Shown here piece after piece: positions 36,142 to 45,370 of a stretch of 64,000 nt of DNA. The number at the start of each line of letters is the position of its first letter. Positions within the stretch are counted from its first letter, which is position 1. Origin of the DNA: Microbulbifer bruguierae (lineage in GTDB: Bacteria > Pseudomonadota > Gammaproteobacteria > Pseudomonadales > Cellvibrionaceae). The translations under genes were made by a program, and so were the position numbers. The notes under the pieces are model-generated. The model was not told where the DNA came from. It did no database searches and was given only the letters and a program-made list of their open reading frames with translations. The DNA lies in NCBI RefSeq assembly GCF_029869925.1, contig NZ_CP118605.1, positions 3,934,001-3,998,000 of the forward strand. The letters run 5' to 3'.

Positions 36142-37125
36142 ATGAAACAACAAGAGATATTGCAAGACGGCCACGGGCGGCGGTTCTATTACCTGCGCCT
36201 GTCCGTTACAGACGTGTGCAACTTCCGTTGCGACTACTGCCTGCCCGACGGTTACCAGGCCACCCACCGGCAACCAGAACTCACCGTAGCGGAAACCCGC
36301 ACCGTCATAGGGGCGTTCGCCCGCCTCGGCACCCGCAAAGTACGCCTGAGCGGTGGCGAACCGTCCCTGCGCAAAGACCTGCCGGAAATCATCCACGCCG
36401 CCAAAACCACCCCCGGCATCCGTCGCGTCGCGATCACCAGCAACGGCTATAAACTGCCGAGCGTCATCGACACCTGGCAACAAAACGGCCTCGACCAGCT
36501 GAACATCAGCATCGACAGCCTCAACGCCGACGAATTTGCCCGCATTACCGGCCACGACTGCCTGCCCAAAATCCTCACCGGTATCGACCGCGCCCTCGAG
36601 CTCGGCATCCAGACCAAAGTCAACGCCGTGCTGCTGAGCGACGGTGCCACCGCCCGCCTGCAACAGTTTTTAAGCTGGCTGAAAACAACCCCGGTAACCC
36701 TGCGCTTTATCGAACTGATGCAAACCGGCGACAACCGCGACTACTTCGCCAGCAACCATCTGCGCGGCGAAGAAATTGAAAAGCAGTTAATCGAAAACGG
36801 CTGGCAATTGCTGCCGCGGGCCCTGGATGCGGGACCGGCAAGAGAATACGTTCACCCGGACTACGCCGGCCGCATCGGTCTGATCACGCCCTACAGCAAA
36901 GACTTTTGCGATAGCTGCAACCGCCTGCGTATTTCTGCCCAGGGCAAACTGCACCTATGCCTGTTTACCGATGCCGGACTCGACCTTAGGGAAACCATTC
37001 GCAAGGGGGATGCCGACGTGTTGGCAGAAAAAGTGAAAGCCTTGATTGGCAACAAAGAAGTCAGTCATTACCTGCAGCAAGGCAATACCGGCGGTACGCA
37101 AAACCTTTCGATAATAGGCGGTTAA
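36142..37125 (+). CDS. moaA: GTP 3',8-cyclase MoaA
   Basis: Radical-SAM enzyme for the first step of molybdenum cofactor synthesis (GTP to 3',8-cyclo-dihydro-GTP). ATG 36142 is chosen because an upstream ATG at 36061 lies inside the Moco riboswitch. The resulting 327 residues match the family length. The radical-SAM cluster is Cys26, Cys30 and Cys33 (VTDVCNFRCDYCLPDG). The second cluster is in DFCDSCNRLRIS plus a later LHLCLF. The protein ends in the conserved Gly-Gly. It is first of a moaABCDE set; a palindromic repeat separates it from moaB. Confidence 0.96.
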   Translation: MKQQEILQDGHGRRFYYLRLSVTDVCNFRCDYCLPDGYQATHRQPELTVAETRTVIGAFARLGTRKVRLSGGEPSLRKDLPEIIHAAKTTPGIRRVAITSNGYKLPSVIDTWQQNGLDQLNISIDSLNADEFARITGHDCLPKILTGIDRALELGIQTKVNAVLLSDGATARLQQFLSWLKTTPVTLRFIELMQTGDNRDYFASNHLRGEEIEKQLIENGWQLLPRALDAGPAREYVHPDYAGRIGLITPYSKDFCDSCNRLRISAQGKLHLCLFTDAGLDLRETIRKGDADVLAEKVKALIGNKEVSHYLQQGNTGGTQNLSIIGG

Positions 37126-37171
37126 TCTCTAATTTTTCACGCTTACGAAGTAAAGAAATACAAATCGAAGG

Positions 37172-37280
37172 CCGGGTACCGGGTGTGGGTTTTCGGGATC
37201 GTCGCAAACAGGATGTTTGCGCCGAAGCGCCCAGGGATGGGTTCACAGCGGTCCTGAAAACCCACACCCGGTGCCCGGTC
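37172..37280. repeat. Compound palindromic intergenic repeat, copy 2
   Basis: Arms around 37172-37199 and 37251-37279 pair through CCGGGTGTGGGTTTTC / GAAAACCCACACCCGG. They enclose a small hairpin GCAAACAGGATGTTTGC (37204-37220) and the block CGCCCAGGGATGGGTTCACA (37228-37247). It matches copies at 34227 and 46311 in layout and in the CAGGGATGGGT block, but the stems differ. It sits between moaA and moaB. Confidence 0.88.
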
Positions 37281-37326
37281 GCAACGGACTACAACCAAAG
37301 CACGTTAAAAGCTACGGAGTACAAAA

Positions 37327-37842
37327 ATGTCCCACGCCCCAGTAGATAAAAACCAGAAACTCAATATCGCAGTCCTAACCGTGTCCGACACCAGAACCGA
37401 AGAAAACGACACTTCCGGAAAATACCTGGTAGAAGCACTGCAAGCCGACGGCCACAACCTCGCCGACAAAGCCATTGTCATCGACGATAAATATTTACTG
37501 CGCGCCAAAGTCTCCGCCTGGATCGCCGACCCGGAAATTCAGGTCATCCTCACCACCGGCGGCACCGGCTTTGCCGGGCGCGACTCCACCCCCGAAGCTC
37601 TCGCCCCCCTGTTCGATAAACATATCGACGGCTTCGGCGAAATTTTCCGCGCCGTCAGCTACGAAGAAATCGGTTCTTCTACCATCCAGTCCCGCGCCCT
37701 CGCCGGACTCGCCAATCGCACCCTTATCGCCTGCCTGCCCGGTTCCACCGGCGCCTGCAAAACTGGCTGGACCAAACTGCTGCAAGAACAGCTAACAGCC
37801 TCCCACATGCCCTGCAACTTCGTTGGCTATTTAACCAAGTAA
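37327..37842 (+). CDS. moaB: Molybdenum cofactor biosynthesis protein MoaB
   Basis: A 171-residue MogA/MoaB-fold protein. Signatures are LTVSDTRTEENDTSG, VILTTGGTGFAGRD and EEIGSSTIQSRALAGL, and CLPGSTGACKTGW closes the molybdopterin-binding region. In E. coli MoaB is not essential for cofactor synthesis, while the homologous MogA adenylates molybdopterin; which role applies cannot be read here. It keeps the E. coli moaABCDE order. Confidence 0.94.
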   Translation: MSHAPVDKNQKLNIAVLTVSDTRTEENDTSGKYLVEALQADGHNLADKAIVIDDKYLLRAKVSAWIADPEIQVILTTGGTGFAGRDSTPEALAPLFDKHIDGFGEIFRAVSYEEIGSSTIQSRALAGLANRTLIACLPGSTGACKTGWTKLLQEQLTASHMPCNFVGYLTK

Positions 37843-37884
37843 CGCAATTACCGCTGCGACCCAAAAACCGAACGTAAAAACACA

Positions 37885-38373
37885 ATGACCCTTACACACC
37901 TCAACCAGCAGGGCGAAGCCAGCATGGTCGATGTCACCGACAAAGACATCACCGACCGTTCCGCGCGCGCCCAGTCCGCCGTCGCCATGTCTGCGGAAGC
38001 CTTCGCCCAGCTACAGGCCGGCAACAACAAAAAAGGCGATGTACTCGCCACCGCCCGCATCGCCGGAATCCAGGCCGCCAAGAAAACCGCCGACCTCATC
38101 CCCCTGTGCCACCCACTGGCACTCACCAAAGTACAAGTGGACTTCGCACTGGATGAAGTGACCAAAACTATCCACATATCCAGCTTCTGCCGCCTCGCCG
38201 GACGCACCGGTGTCGAAATGGAAGCGCTTACCGCAGCCAGTGTCGCTGCACTGACCATCTACGACATGTGCAAAGCCGTGGACCCTGCCATGGTAATTGG
38301 CCCGACAAAACTGCAGGAAAAAACCGGTGGCAAACGCGGGCACTGGAGCGCCGGCGATGGAGAAGAAGCGTGA
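37885..38373 (+). CDS. moaC: Cyclic pyranopterin monophosphate synthase MoaC
   Basis: Works with MoaA in the conversion of GTP to cyclic pyranopterin monophosphate. The 162-residue protein contains the family blocks [54 protein letters not shown] and [11 protein letters not shown], and ends with the Lys-rich [13 protein letters not shown]. The stop overlaps the moaD start as GTGA. Confidence 0.97.
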   Translation: MTLTHLNQQGEASMVDVTDKDITDRSARAQSAVAMSAEAFAQLQAGNNKKGDVLATARIAGIQAAKKTADLIPLCHPLALTKVQVDFALDEVTKTIHISSFCRLAGRTGVEMEALTAASVAALTIYDMCKAVDPAMVIGPTKLQEKTGGKRGHWSAGDGEEA

Positions 38374-38618
38374 TTAAAGTACTCTTCTTTGCCAGCCTGC
38401 GGGAACAGTTGGGATGCGACGGCACCGAAGCCGAAGCAGGCGGCGTGACGAATATTGCCGAGCTGCGCGCAAAACTCAGTGAAAATGGCGAGGCCTGGAA
38501 GTCCGCACTCACCGACGAGCGGTTGCAGGTAGCGCTCAATCAACAACTTTCCACCCTGGATGCCAACGTCGCAGACGGTGATGAAGTTGCGTTCTTTCCG
38601 CCGGTAACCGGAGGCTAA
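38370..38618 (+). CDS. moaD: Molybdopterin synthase sulfur carrier subunit MoaD
   Basis: An 82-residue ubiquitin-fold protein that carries the thiocarboxylate used to make molybdopterin. GTG 38370 overlaps the moaC stop (GTGA) and gives the expected [15 protein letters not shown] start. The C-terminus VTGG carries the essential Gly-Gly. An in-frame ATG at 38268 would lie within moaC and is not used. Confidence 0.95.
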   Translation: MIKVLFFASLREQLGCDGTEAEAGGVTNIAELRAKLSENGEAWKSALTDERLQVALNQQLSTLDANVADGDEVAFFPPVTGG

Positions 38619-38650
38619 ACCTTGTTGCAACTGGCCACAGGAACTTGAGC

Positions 38651-39130
38651 ATGGCTGTAGAGATTTCCATCTCCGTGCAGGCGCAGGGATTCGACCCCGG
38701 AGCCGAATACAACCGACTCCGTGAGCAAAACTTTGCCGACGGTGCCACCGCCATGTTTGTCGGCAATGTGCGGGATTTCTCCCCCAGTGAAACTGGAGAG
38801 CGCAAGTCGGTCACGGTACTGGAACTGGAACACTACCCGGGTATGGCCGAATCCGCGCTTGGGGATATCGCCCGTCAGGCCGCCGAGCGCTGGCCCCTCG
38901 GGCGAGTGCGGGTGATCCATCGCTACGGTCCGCTCGACGCCGGTGATGAAATTGTTTTCGTGGGAACCACCTCCACCCATCGCCAGGCCGCGCTGGATGC
39001 CTGTGCATTTATTATGGACTTTCTTAAAAGTCGCGCTCCGTTCTGGAAGCGGGAAGTAGGGGAAGGCACAGACAGCGGCAGCTGGGTTGAAGCGCGCAGC
39101 AGCGATGAAGATGCCCTGAAAAAATGGTGA
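38651..39130 (+). CDS. moaE: Molybdopterin synthase catalytic subunit MoaE
   Basis: Large subunit of molybdopterin synthase, the partner of MoaD. The 159-residue protein shows AMFVGNVRDFSP, LELEHYPGMAE, VIHRYGPLDAGDEIVFVGTT and SRAPFWKREVGEGTDSGSW, which includes the catalytic lysine segment. ATG 38651 is preferred over a TTG two codons earlier. It is the last moa gene here. Confidence 0.96.
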   Translation: MAVEISISVQAQGFDPGAEYNRLREQNFADGATAMFVGNVRDFSPSETGERKSVTVLELEHYPGMAESALGDIARQAAERWPLGRVRVIHRYGPLDAGDEIVFVGTTSTHRQAALDACAFIMDFLKSRAPFWKREVGEGTDSGSWVEARSSDEDALKKW

Positions 39131-39502
39131 AGCCGTCACACCGGCGCGAACAAGAATGTTGGCGATTTCCCTCAAAGTGAAAAATTCCTTTTTTTAGTCT
39201 GCAGTGTGCGACAGTCAGCTTTCAAAACATGACCGGGTTCCTTTAATTGTTCTGCATGTGAAGTGGTCCACACAGGTTCGTCATCCATTGCCAGTGAAAC
39301 CTGTCACACTTTCGAGGTTTGGCAGCGAGCACATTGAATTTAAACAAAAATTCCTCGCTGATCCCCTGCGCGAGTTTTGAAGCGCCTCACATATCCCGCC
39401 ACCTTCCTTGAAATACAATCAGCACCGCTGAGGATTCGCAGCCGAATTTTTGCTGCGTTTTTTTGTGACCAAAACTTATGGGTCGGTTCGGGGTAACGGG
39501 AT
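39131..39502 (+). promoter_or_regulatory. Leader region of the envelope-machine operon with a terminator-like hairpin
   Basis: No gene is seen in these 372 bases. CGCAGC (39437-39442) pairs with GCTGCG (39452-39457) and is followed directly by seven T (39458-39464), a standard intrinsic terminator shape. It ends only 38 nt before the next ATG. A TACAAT -10-like hexamer lies at 39414-39419, with no good -35. The hairpin may therefore sit inside the leader of the next operon and act as an attenuator, or it may end moa transcription with the next promoter squeezed between. Sequence alone does not decide. Confidence 0.5.
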
Positions 39503-40012
39503 ATGTACAGAGTACTGATGGCAACCGCTTTGCTGGTACTGGCGGCAACGGCCAGTGGCCAGAATGTGAGCCGCGAAGAAATCCGTGGCCTCGATGAGCA
39601 GATCCAGGATGTGAAGCAGGATGTGATCAGTCTCACATCCGAGCTGAACCGTCTGGAAGAAAAGCTCCTGTTTCCCTCCAATACCCAGGCCGCATTTTTT
39701 ATCTCGCTTGCGGCCAGTGATGAATTCAGTCTCGAATCGGTTGAGTTGAAACTGAACAATCAGGTAGTCGCCCACCACCTCTACACTTTCCGGGAAATTG
39801 AAGCGCTGCAAAAGGGCGGTGTTCAGCGTATTTATACCGCCAATGTCCAGACCGGTGCCCACCCCCTGGAAGTCAGCTATTTCGGTAAATCCAAATCCGG
39901 CAAAGAGTATCGCGGGACCGCCAGCTACAGCGTGGATAAGGCGGTAGGGCCGAAATTTGTCGAGATTAAAATCGCCGCCAACCAGTCAGCCATCGACTTC
40001 CAGGACTGGTGA
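39503..40012 (+). CDS. Periplasmic coiled-coil protein, first gene of Glt-like operon
   Basis: A 169-residue exported protein with a signal peptide (MATALLVLAATASGQ), a short coiled coil at about 25-58 (REEIRGLDEQIQDVKQDVIS) and a beta-rich domain at about 65-160 (FFISLAASDEFSLESVELKL). I recognise no named family. It is the first of five genes that overlap or nearly touch, ending in the TPR protein start (GTGA overlap), and so is probably a component of the same envelope complex. A possible counterpart among Myxococcus Glt periplasmic proteins cannot be assigned by eye. Confidence 0.8.
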   Translation: MYRVLMATALLVLAATASGQNVSREEIRGLDEQIQDVKQDVISLTSELNRLEEKLLFPSNTQAAFFISLAASDEFSLESVELKLNNQVVAHHLYTFREIEALQKGGVQRIYTANVQTGAHPLEVSYFGKSKSGKEYRGTASYSVDKAVGPKFVEIKIAANQSAIDFQDW

Positions 40013-40014
40013 AC

Positions 40015-42069
40015 ATGAGATTCCGTCTGCGCAACGGGATTGCCGGTGCGGCGCTGGCTGCGCTGTGCGCCGTGCCCGCTGCGGCCAAAACTTCCGTTGA
40101 TCCGACGGCCCTGCACACCGAAGAGCTGCGCGATCTGTTCTTCGGTGAGGCGCTGTTCAATGCCCATCAGGACAAATATCTCGATGCGATCGCCGGGCTC
40201 GATACCGAGCTGAAGCAATTCCGCCTTCTGGACGACCCCGAGCTGGATCCCTTCAGTCTGCATTTTGGCCAGGCGGAGTTTGCCGTGGGGGACCTGGAAC
40301 TGTCCTACCGTATGCACCGGGAAGCTGGCCGGGCTATGGAGGCGGTGATCAATGGCGACGTACCGCAGCCGATCAAGAATGAAGCCGCTTATCGACTGGC
40401 AAAAATCCACTATCACAAACAGCAGCCCGCCAATGCCCTGCACGCCCTTGAGCTGATCGAGGGACGGGTGCCTGAGCGGGTGCGTGCGGACGAACAGTTC
40501 CTGCGCGCGCGGGTGTATATGCAGCTGGGGCGCTTTGAGGAAGCGGTGGCGCTACTCAAGGAGCTAAAGGGCGATACAAAGGCAGAATCCCTTGCCGGGT
40601 TTGTGGAGTACAACCTGGGTATCGCCCTGCTCAAGCTGGGAGAAATCGAAAAAGGTGTAGTGGAGCTGGACAGCCTGGGCCGCAATGCCGGTCGCAGCGA
40701 GGCCACAGCGGCGCTGCAGGATAAAACCAACCTGCTGCTCGGTTACCAGCTGATGGAGGCGCAAGAGTATCAGCGCGCACGCACTTATTTTGACCGGGTG
40801 CAGTTGAGCGGCCCTTTCTCCAATCAGGCACTGCTGGGGGCTGGCTGGGTAGAGGCCAACGCTGGCCGCTACGATCGTGCACTGGTGCCCTGGCGATTGC
40901 TGAGCCAGCGCCAGAACACCAACGCGGCGGTACAGGAAGCCATGCTCGCCGTGCCCTACGCCTACGGAAAACTCGATGTTCACAGCACCGCGGCGGTGAA
41001 CTACGGTCAGGCGCTCGAACTGTTTGGAAGCCAGGTGGATGTACTCACCGATTCCATCAACAGTATCCGGGAAGGCAAGTTACTGGAGGCGCTGCGCCGC
41101 AAAGAAGCGAGTCAGGTAAAGAACTGGGTGGTGGCGTTGCGCAAACTGCCGGATGCCCCGGAAACCCATTACCTGCTGGATCTGATGGCCTCCAATGACT
41201 TCCAGGAATTCCTGCGCAATTATCAGGACCTGAACGACCTGCTGGAGCGCAACCAGACCTGGTTGCAGAGTCTCGATGCGTTTGAAGAAATCATCGCGGT
41301 GCGCCGAGGTTACTACGAGCCGATTTTACCGGGGCTCGACGTCGAGTTCCGCCAGATCGATGCACGTATCAAAATGCGTCTTGAGCAGCGCCAACGCCTC
41401 GCCGCGCGTATCGACAACCTGTTGGTGAATCGCCACCCGCAACTGCTGGCAAAAAGCGAGGAAACCGAGTCTCGCCTGATTCTCGAGCGTATCCGCGAAA
41501 TCCTTGCGCATAATCCGAGCCTGAACAGCGGCGAAACGGAAGCGCGGGTTGCGCGCCTTGAAGGCGTACTGAATTTCCGTCTGTCCCGGGAATTTGACGA
41601 TCGCCTGACCGAAGCCTACCGGCACCTGCAGGCGCTGGATGGTGTCATCGCGACCCTGCAGGAAACCTACCAACACTATGTGCGCAGACGCCAGGCCGCT
41701 ACCCACAGTTATCAGGGTTACCGCGACCAGATTGCCACACTGCGGGCCGGACTCAACCGTGCCCAGAATCGTATTGAGCAGCTGATGGCCCGTCAGGGCC
41801 GTATGCTGGAACAGCTTGCCATCGACGAGCTGGATCAGCGCCGCGCGCAACTGGAGAGTTATCAGATCAAGGCCCGCTTCGCCCTGGCAGACAGTTATGA
41901 CCGCGCCAACGAATTGCAGGAGCAGCGCACAGATGTGCGCAAGGTCGCGGAGTACCAACAGCAGGTGCAAGCGCTGAAGCAGTCCGAGCCGGACCATGAA
42001 ACGCCATCCGGCGAAAACCCGCCCGCGCAGGAAGCACCTGGCAGTGAAGAGGTGGTTGGCGATGAATAA
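40015..42069 (+). CDS. Periplasmic TPR and coiled-coil protein (Glt-like complex)
   Basis: A 684-residue exported protein: signal peptide (IAGAALAALCAVPAAA), TPR-like helical repeats over about residues 35-330 (AEFAVGDLELSYRMHREAGR, AAYRLAKIHYHKQQPANALH, VEYNLGIALLKLGEIEKG), and a long charged helical/coiled-coil part over about 430-660. The tail is acidic and Pro/Glu-rich. ATG 40015 is used; GTG 40009, which overlaps the previous stop, is the alternative. It should act as a scaffold between inner-membrane motor and outer-membrane TPR lipoprotein, by analogy with periplasmic TPR proteins of gliding complexes. Confidence 0.82.
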   Translation: MRFRLRNGIAGAALAALCAVPAAAKTSVDPTALHTEELRDLFFGEALFNAHQDKYLDAIAGLDTELKQFRLLDDPELDPFSLHFGQAEFAVGDLELSYRMHREAGRAMEAVINGDVPQPIKNEAAYRLAKIHYHKQQPANALHALELIEGRVPERVRADEQFLRARVYMQLGRFEEAVALLKELKGDTKAESLAGFVEYNLGIALLKLGEIEKGVVELDSLGRNAGRSEATAALQDKTNLLLGYQLMEAQEYQRARTYFDRVQLSGPFSNQALLGAGWVEANAGRYDRALVPWRLLSQRQNTNAAVQEAMLAVPYAYGKLDVHSTAAVNYGQALELFGSQVDVLTDSINSIREGKLLEALRRKEASQVKNWVVALRKLPDAPETHYLLDLMASNDFQEFLRNYQDLNDLLERNQTWLQSLDAFEEIIAVRRGYYEPILPGLDVEFRQIDARIKMRLEQRQRLAARIDNLLVNRHPQLLAKSEETESRLILERIREILAHNPSLNSGETEARVARLEGVLNFRLSREFDDRLTEAYRHLQALDGVIATLQETYQHYVRRRQAATHSYQGYRDQIATLRAGLNRAQNRIEQLMARQGRMLEQLAIDELDQRRAQLESYQIKARFALADSYDRANELQEQRTDVRKVAEYQQQVQALKQSEPDHETPSGENPPAQEAPGSEEVVGDE

Positions 42070-45000
42070 GCATCTGCGGTGCGCGACTTTCTCCCCGTTC
42101 TTCCCCAGGGCGCACTTCCGGCTGGTCACTGCCGCGTCTGCGGCGCTGTTGCTCGCCGCCTGTGCCGGCAACAGTGGCAATACCATCGGCAGCCTGCAAA
42201 ACGTCGACATCGAAATCGCGGAAACCCGAATTGACGGCAGCCTGGAAAAAGCCCTGGCCAGTTACCAGAAATATCTGCAGGAAACCCCGGAAACAGCACT
42301 GACTCCGGAAGCGATCCGCCGTATCGCCGACCTGAAAATCAAGCAGGCCTATCGCGCAGAAGAAGGCTTGAACGCGGGGCAAACGTCGCGTTCCACGGAA
42401 ACCCGCCTTGTTTCTGAGGACGAGCTTGTGGCGGCGAACCAAAAGGCGGCGTCTGCACCGGCATCGGTAAAAACCGCTGCCTTGCCGGCGAATATGGAAG
42501 CTCTTCAAGCTGTTGCCATTGCTGCCAGCCCAGCGGGTGTTAACGCGGCAAACGGTATTGCCGGTGTTAATGGTGTCAATCGTGAGAGCCGCGAAGATTT
42601 CGAGGCGCGCGCCGCGGGCGAAGTTGCTGTTGCCAACACTGGCAGCGATGCCGTGCTGCCCGGAGATAACGCCGATGCACTGCTCGCCGCCAATGCGCGG
42701 GAAGCCATTGCCCTGTACCAGAAACTGTTGGCGCAGTACCCACTGTACGAGCGCAACGACCAGGTGATGTACCAGCTCTCTCGCGCCTACGAAGAGACCG
42801 GCGAAATCGAGGAAGCAGTCAATATCCTGCGTCAGCTGGTAGCAAAATTCCCGGCCTCGCGACATGTCGACGAAGCTTACTTCCGTCTTGGTGAATATTA
42901 TTTCACGCGCAAGAAGTATCTGGATGCGGAGGAATCCTACGGCCGAGTGGTCGATATGGGGCAGGTGTCCAGCTTCTACGAAATCGCCATCTACAAGCGC
43001 GGCTGGGCCCTGTTCAAGCAGGATATGTACGAGATGGCGCTCGACGATTTCGTACGCATGCTCGATGTTAAAGTGGCTGCGGGTTATGACTTCGAGCAGC
43101 AGGATAACGCCACCGAGCGCAAGCATATCGAAGACACCTTCCGGGTCATCAGCCTGAGCTTTTCTTACCTCGGTGGTGCCGAATCCATTGTGGATTACTT
43201 TAGTCGCAAGGGCGCACGCGATTACGAATCCTACGTCTACAGTCATCTGGGTGAATACTACCTGGACAAGCGTCGCTATCAGGACGCGGCATTGGCCTAC
43301 AACGCCTTCGTCGAGCGCAATCCGTTACACAAGGTGGCCCCGGCATTCTCTATCCGCGTCATCGAAATTTATCAGAAAGGTGGCTTCCCGCGGCTGGTGC
43401 TGGAGGCGAAGAAAACCTTCGCCAATACCTACGCCCTGGATGCCCGCTACTGGACCGTATTTGATATCAGCGAATACGCCAGCGTGGTGGAATTCCAGCA
43501 GGCCAACCTGATTGATCTGGCGAGCCACTACCACGCCGCCTATCAGGGCGTAAAACCCAAGGATCAGGAGTTCGCGAAAAAACGCAGCGAAAACTACCGC
43601 GAAGCCATTCACTGGTATCGCCGTTATCTCACATCTTTTGCGGATCAACCCAAGGCGCCGGGCATTAACTACCAGCTGGCGGGGCTGATGCTGGAAAACC
43701 GGGATTTCCGCAACGCCGCGGTGGAATACGAGCGCACTGCGTATCAGTACCCGGGCCACAGCGAAAATAAAAATGCCAGCGAGGCAGGCTACGCCGCGGT
43801 GTTTGCCTACCGCGAGCACCTGAAAAACGACCTCGGGATAGATGCACTGGCGGAGAGAACCGCAGTGCAGAAAGAGATCATCCGCTCGTCTCTCACCTTC
43901 GCGGAAACCTTCCCCGAGCACGGCAAAGCCCCGCAGATATTGCTTGGCGCGGTGGGCGATCTGTACACGCTGAAGAGCTTCCCGGAAACCATCCTCAATG
44001 GTCGCCTGCTGCTGGAAAAATTCCCCGCAGCAGAAACTCAGATTCTGCGCTCTGCATGGCTGCTGGTTGCGCACGCCTCGTTTGACACCGCACTGTATGC
44101 CGATGCGGAAGTCGGCTATCGCCAGGCACTGTCACTCACCGCCGCGGATGCCAAAGATCGCGCCGATCTGGTGGACAATCTCGCCGGTGCCATCTATCAG
44201 CAGGGTGACCTTGCCCGCAAGGCGGAAGATCACCTGGCCGCGGCGGAACATTTCCTGCGTATTCGCAATGCCGCTCCCGGTGCCTCCATTCTCGCCACCG
44301 CCGAGTACGATGCGGCGGCGGCGCTGATCCAGCTGCAGAGCTGGGATCGTGCCGCCAGCGTGCTCAAGGCCTTCCGCAGCAACCATCCAGAGCACGAGCT
44401 GCAGAAAGAAGTCACCAAAAAACTCGCCGTGGTATACCAGGAGGGCGGCCAGCTGCTGTTGGCGGCGGCGGAATTCGAGCGTATCGAACGGGAAACCGAA
44501 GACGAAGACGTTCGCCGCGAAGCACTTACCCAGGCCGCCGAACTGTACAGCGCAGCCAGCAGCCCCGAGCGCGCACTGGCGGCGCTCAATCGCTACGTAA
44601 AACTCTTTCCGCAGCCCATGGAGCCCGCGCTGGAAGTTCGGCAAAAAATGGCCGACATCCACTTCCACAGCGGCAACCAGAAGGCCTATTTCAATACCCT
44701 GGATGACATGGTGCGCATTGAATTGCGCGGTGCTAACGAACGCAATGAACGCACCCGCTACCTCGCCGGTAACGCCGCCCTGAAACTGGCGGAACCCCGT
44801 TACGACGCCTTTGCGGAAATTGCCCTGATGGCGCCGCTTGAGCGCAACCTCAAAACCAAACGCACCCGTATGCAGGCTGCCACCAAAGCCTTCAGTGACC
44901 TGATCGACTATCAGGTGGCCGACGTTACTGCGGCCGCGACCTTCTATCTCGGTGAAATCTACCTCCACTTCAGCCGCGCCCTCAAAGAGTCCGAACGTCC

Positions 45001-45370
45001 CAACAGTCTGGATGCGATGGAACTGGAGGAATACGAACTAGCACTGGAAGAGCAGATCTACCCGTTCGAAGAGCGCGCCATTTCCGTACACGAGAAAAAC
45101 ATCGACCTGATGGCCGCCGGAATTTACAACGATTGGGTCGCGAAAAGTATTGGACAACTGGCCGGCCTGGTGCCCGCGCGATACGAGCGCGAGGAAGATG
45201 CCGGGAATATCGTCATGACCATCGTGCCGGTTCCGCAATTGCCGGAGGAGCAGCTGACGCAAGCACAACAGATTGAAACAAAGCAGTCTGAAAAACAGCA
45301 AGCGAAAGCACCCGCTGAATCTGAAACCACCATCATTGCGGAAAACAACACCGGCGAGGACCAGGGCTGA
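42062..45370 (+). CDS. Large TPR lipoprotein (Glt-like complex, probable outer-membrane component)
   Basis: A 1102-residue lipoprotein with lipobox LAAC. ATG 42062 overlaps the previous gene and starts the signal; the frame extends 22 codons upstream but without export features. A variable Ala/Asn-rich region (about 100-215) is followed by many TPR units, e.g. VMYQLSRAYEETGEIEEAVN, AYFRLGEYYFTRKKYLDAEE and YVYSHLGEYYLDKRRYQDAA. The C-terminal 60 residues are Gln/Glu/Lys-rich. The layout recalls the large TPR lipoproteins of the Myxococcus gliding apparatus (GltE-like); orthology is inference. It likely binds partners in the periplasm while anchored in the outer membrane. Confidence 0.84.
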   Translation: MNKHLRCATFSPFFPRAHFRLVTAASAALLLAACAGNSGNTIGSLQNVDIEIAETRIDGSLEKALASYQKYLQETPETALTPEAIRRIADLKIKQAYRAEEGLNAGQTSRSTETRLVSEDELVAANQKAASAPASVKTAALPANMEALQAVAIAASPAGVNAANGIAGVNGVNRESREDFEARAAGEVAVANTGSDAVLPGDNADALLAANAREAIALYQKLLAQYPLYERNDQVMYQLSRAYEETGEIEEAVNILRQLVAKFPASRHVDEAYFRLGEYYFTRKKYLDAEESYGRVVDMGQVSSFYEIAIYKRGWALFKQDMYEMALDDFVRMLDVKVAAGYDFEQQDNATERKHIEDTFRVISLSFSYLGGAESIVDYFSRKGARDYESYVYSHLGEYYLDKRRYQDAALAYNAFVERNPLHKVAPAFSIRVIEIYQKGGFPRLVLEAKKTFANTYALDARYWTVFDISEYASVVEFQQANLIDLASHYHAAYQGVKPKDQEFAKKRSENYREAIHWYRRYLTSFADQPKAPGINYQLAGLMLENRDFRNAAVEYERTAYQYPGHSENKNASEAGYAAVFAYREHLKNDLGIDALAERTAVQKEIIRSSLTFAETFPEHGKAPQILLGAVGDLYTLKSFPETILNGRLLLEKFPAAETQILRSAWLLVAHASFDTALYADAEVGYRQALSLTAADAKDRADLVDNLAGAIYQQGDLARKAEDHLAAAEHFLRIRNAAPGASILATAEYDAAAALIQLQSWDRAASVLKAFRSNHPEHELQKEVTKKLAVVYQEGGQLLLAAAEFERIERETEDEDVRREALTQAAELYSAASSPERALAALNRYVKLFPQPMEPALEVRQKMADIHFHSGNQKAYFNTLDDMVRIELRGANERNERTRYLAGNAALKLAEPRYDAFAEIALMAPLERNLKTKRTRMQAATKAFSDLIDYQVADVTAAATFYLGEIYLHFSRALKESERPNSLDAMELEEYELALEEQIYPFEERAISVHEKNIDLMAAGIYNDWVAKSIGQLAGLVPARYEREEDAGNIVMTIVPVPQLPEEQLTQAQQIETKQSEKQQAKAPAESETTIIAENNTGEDQG

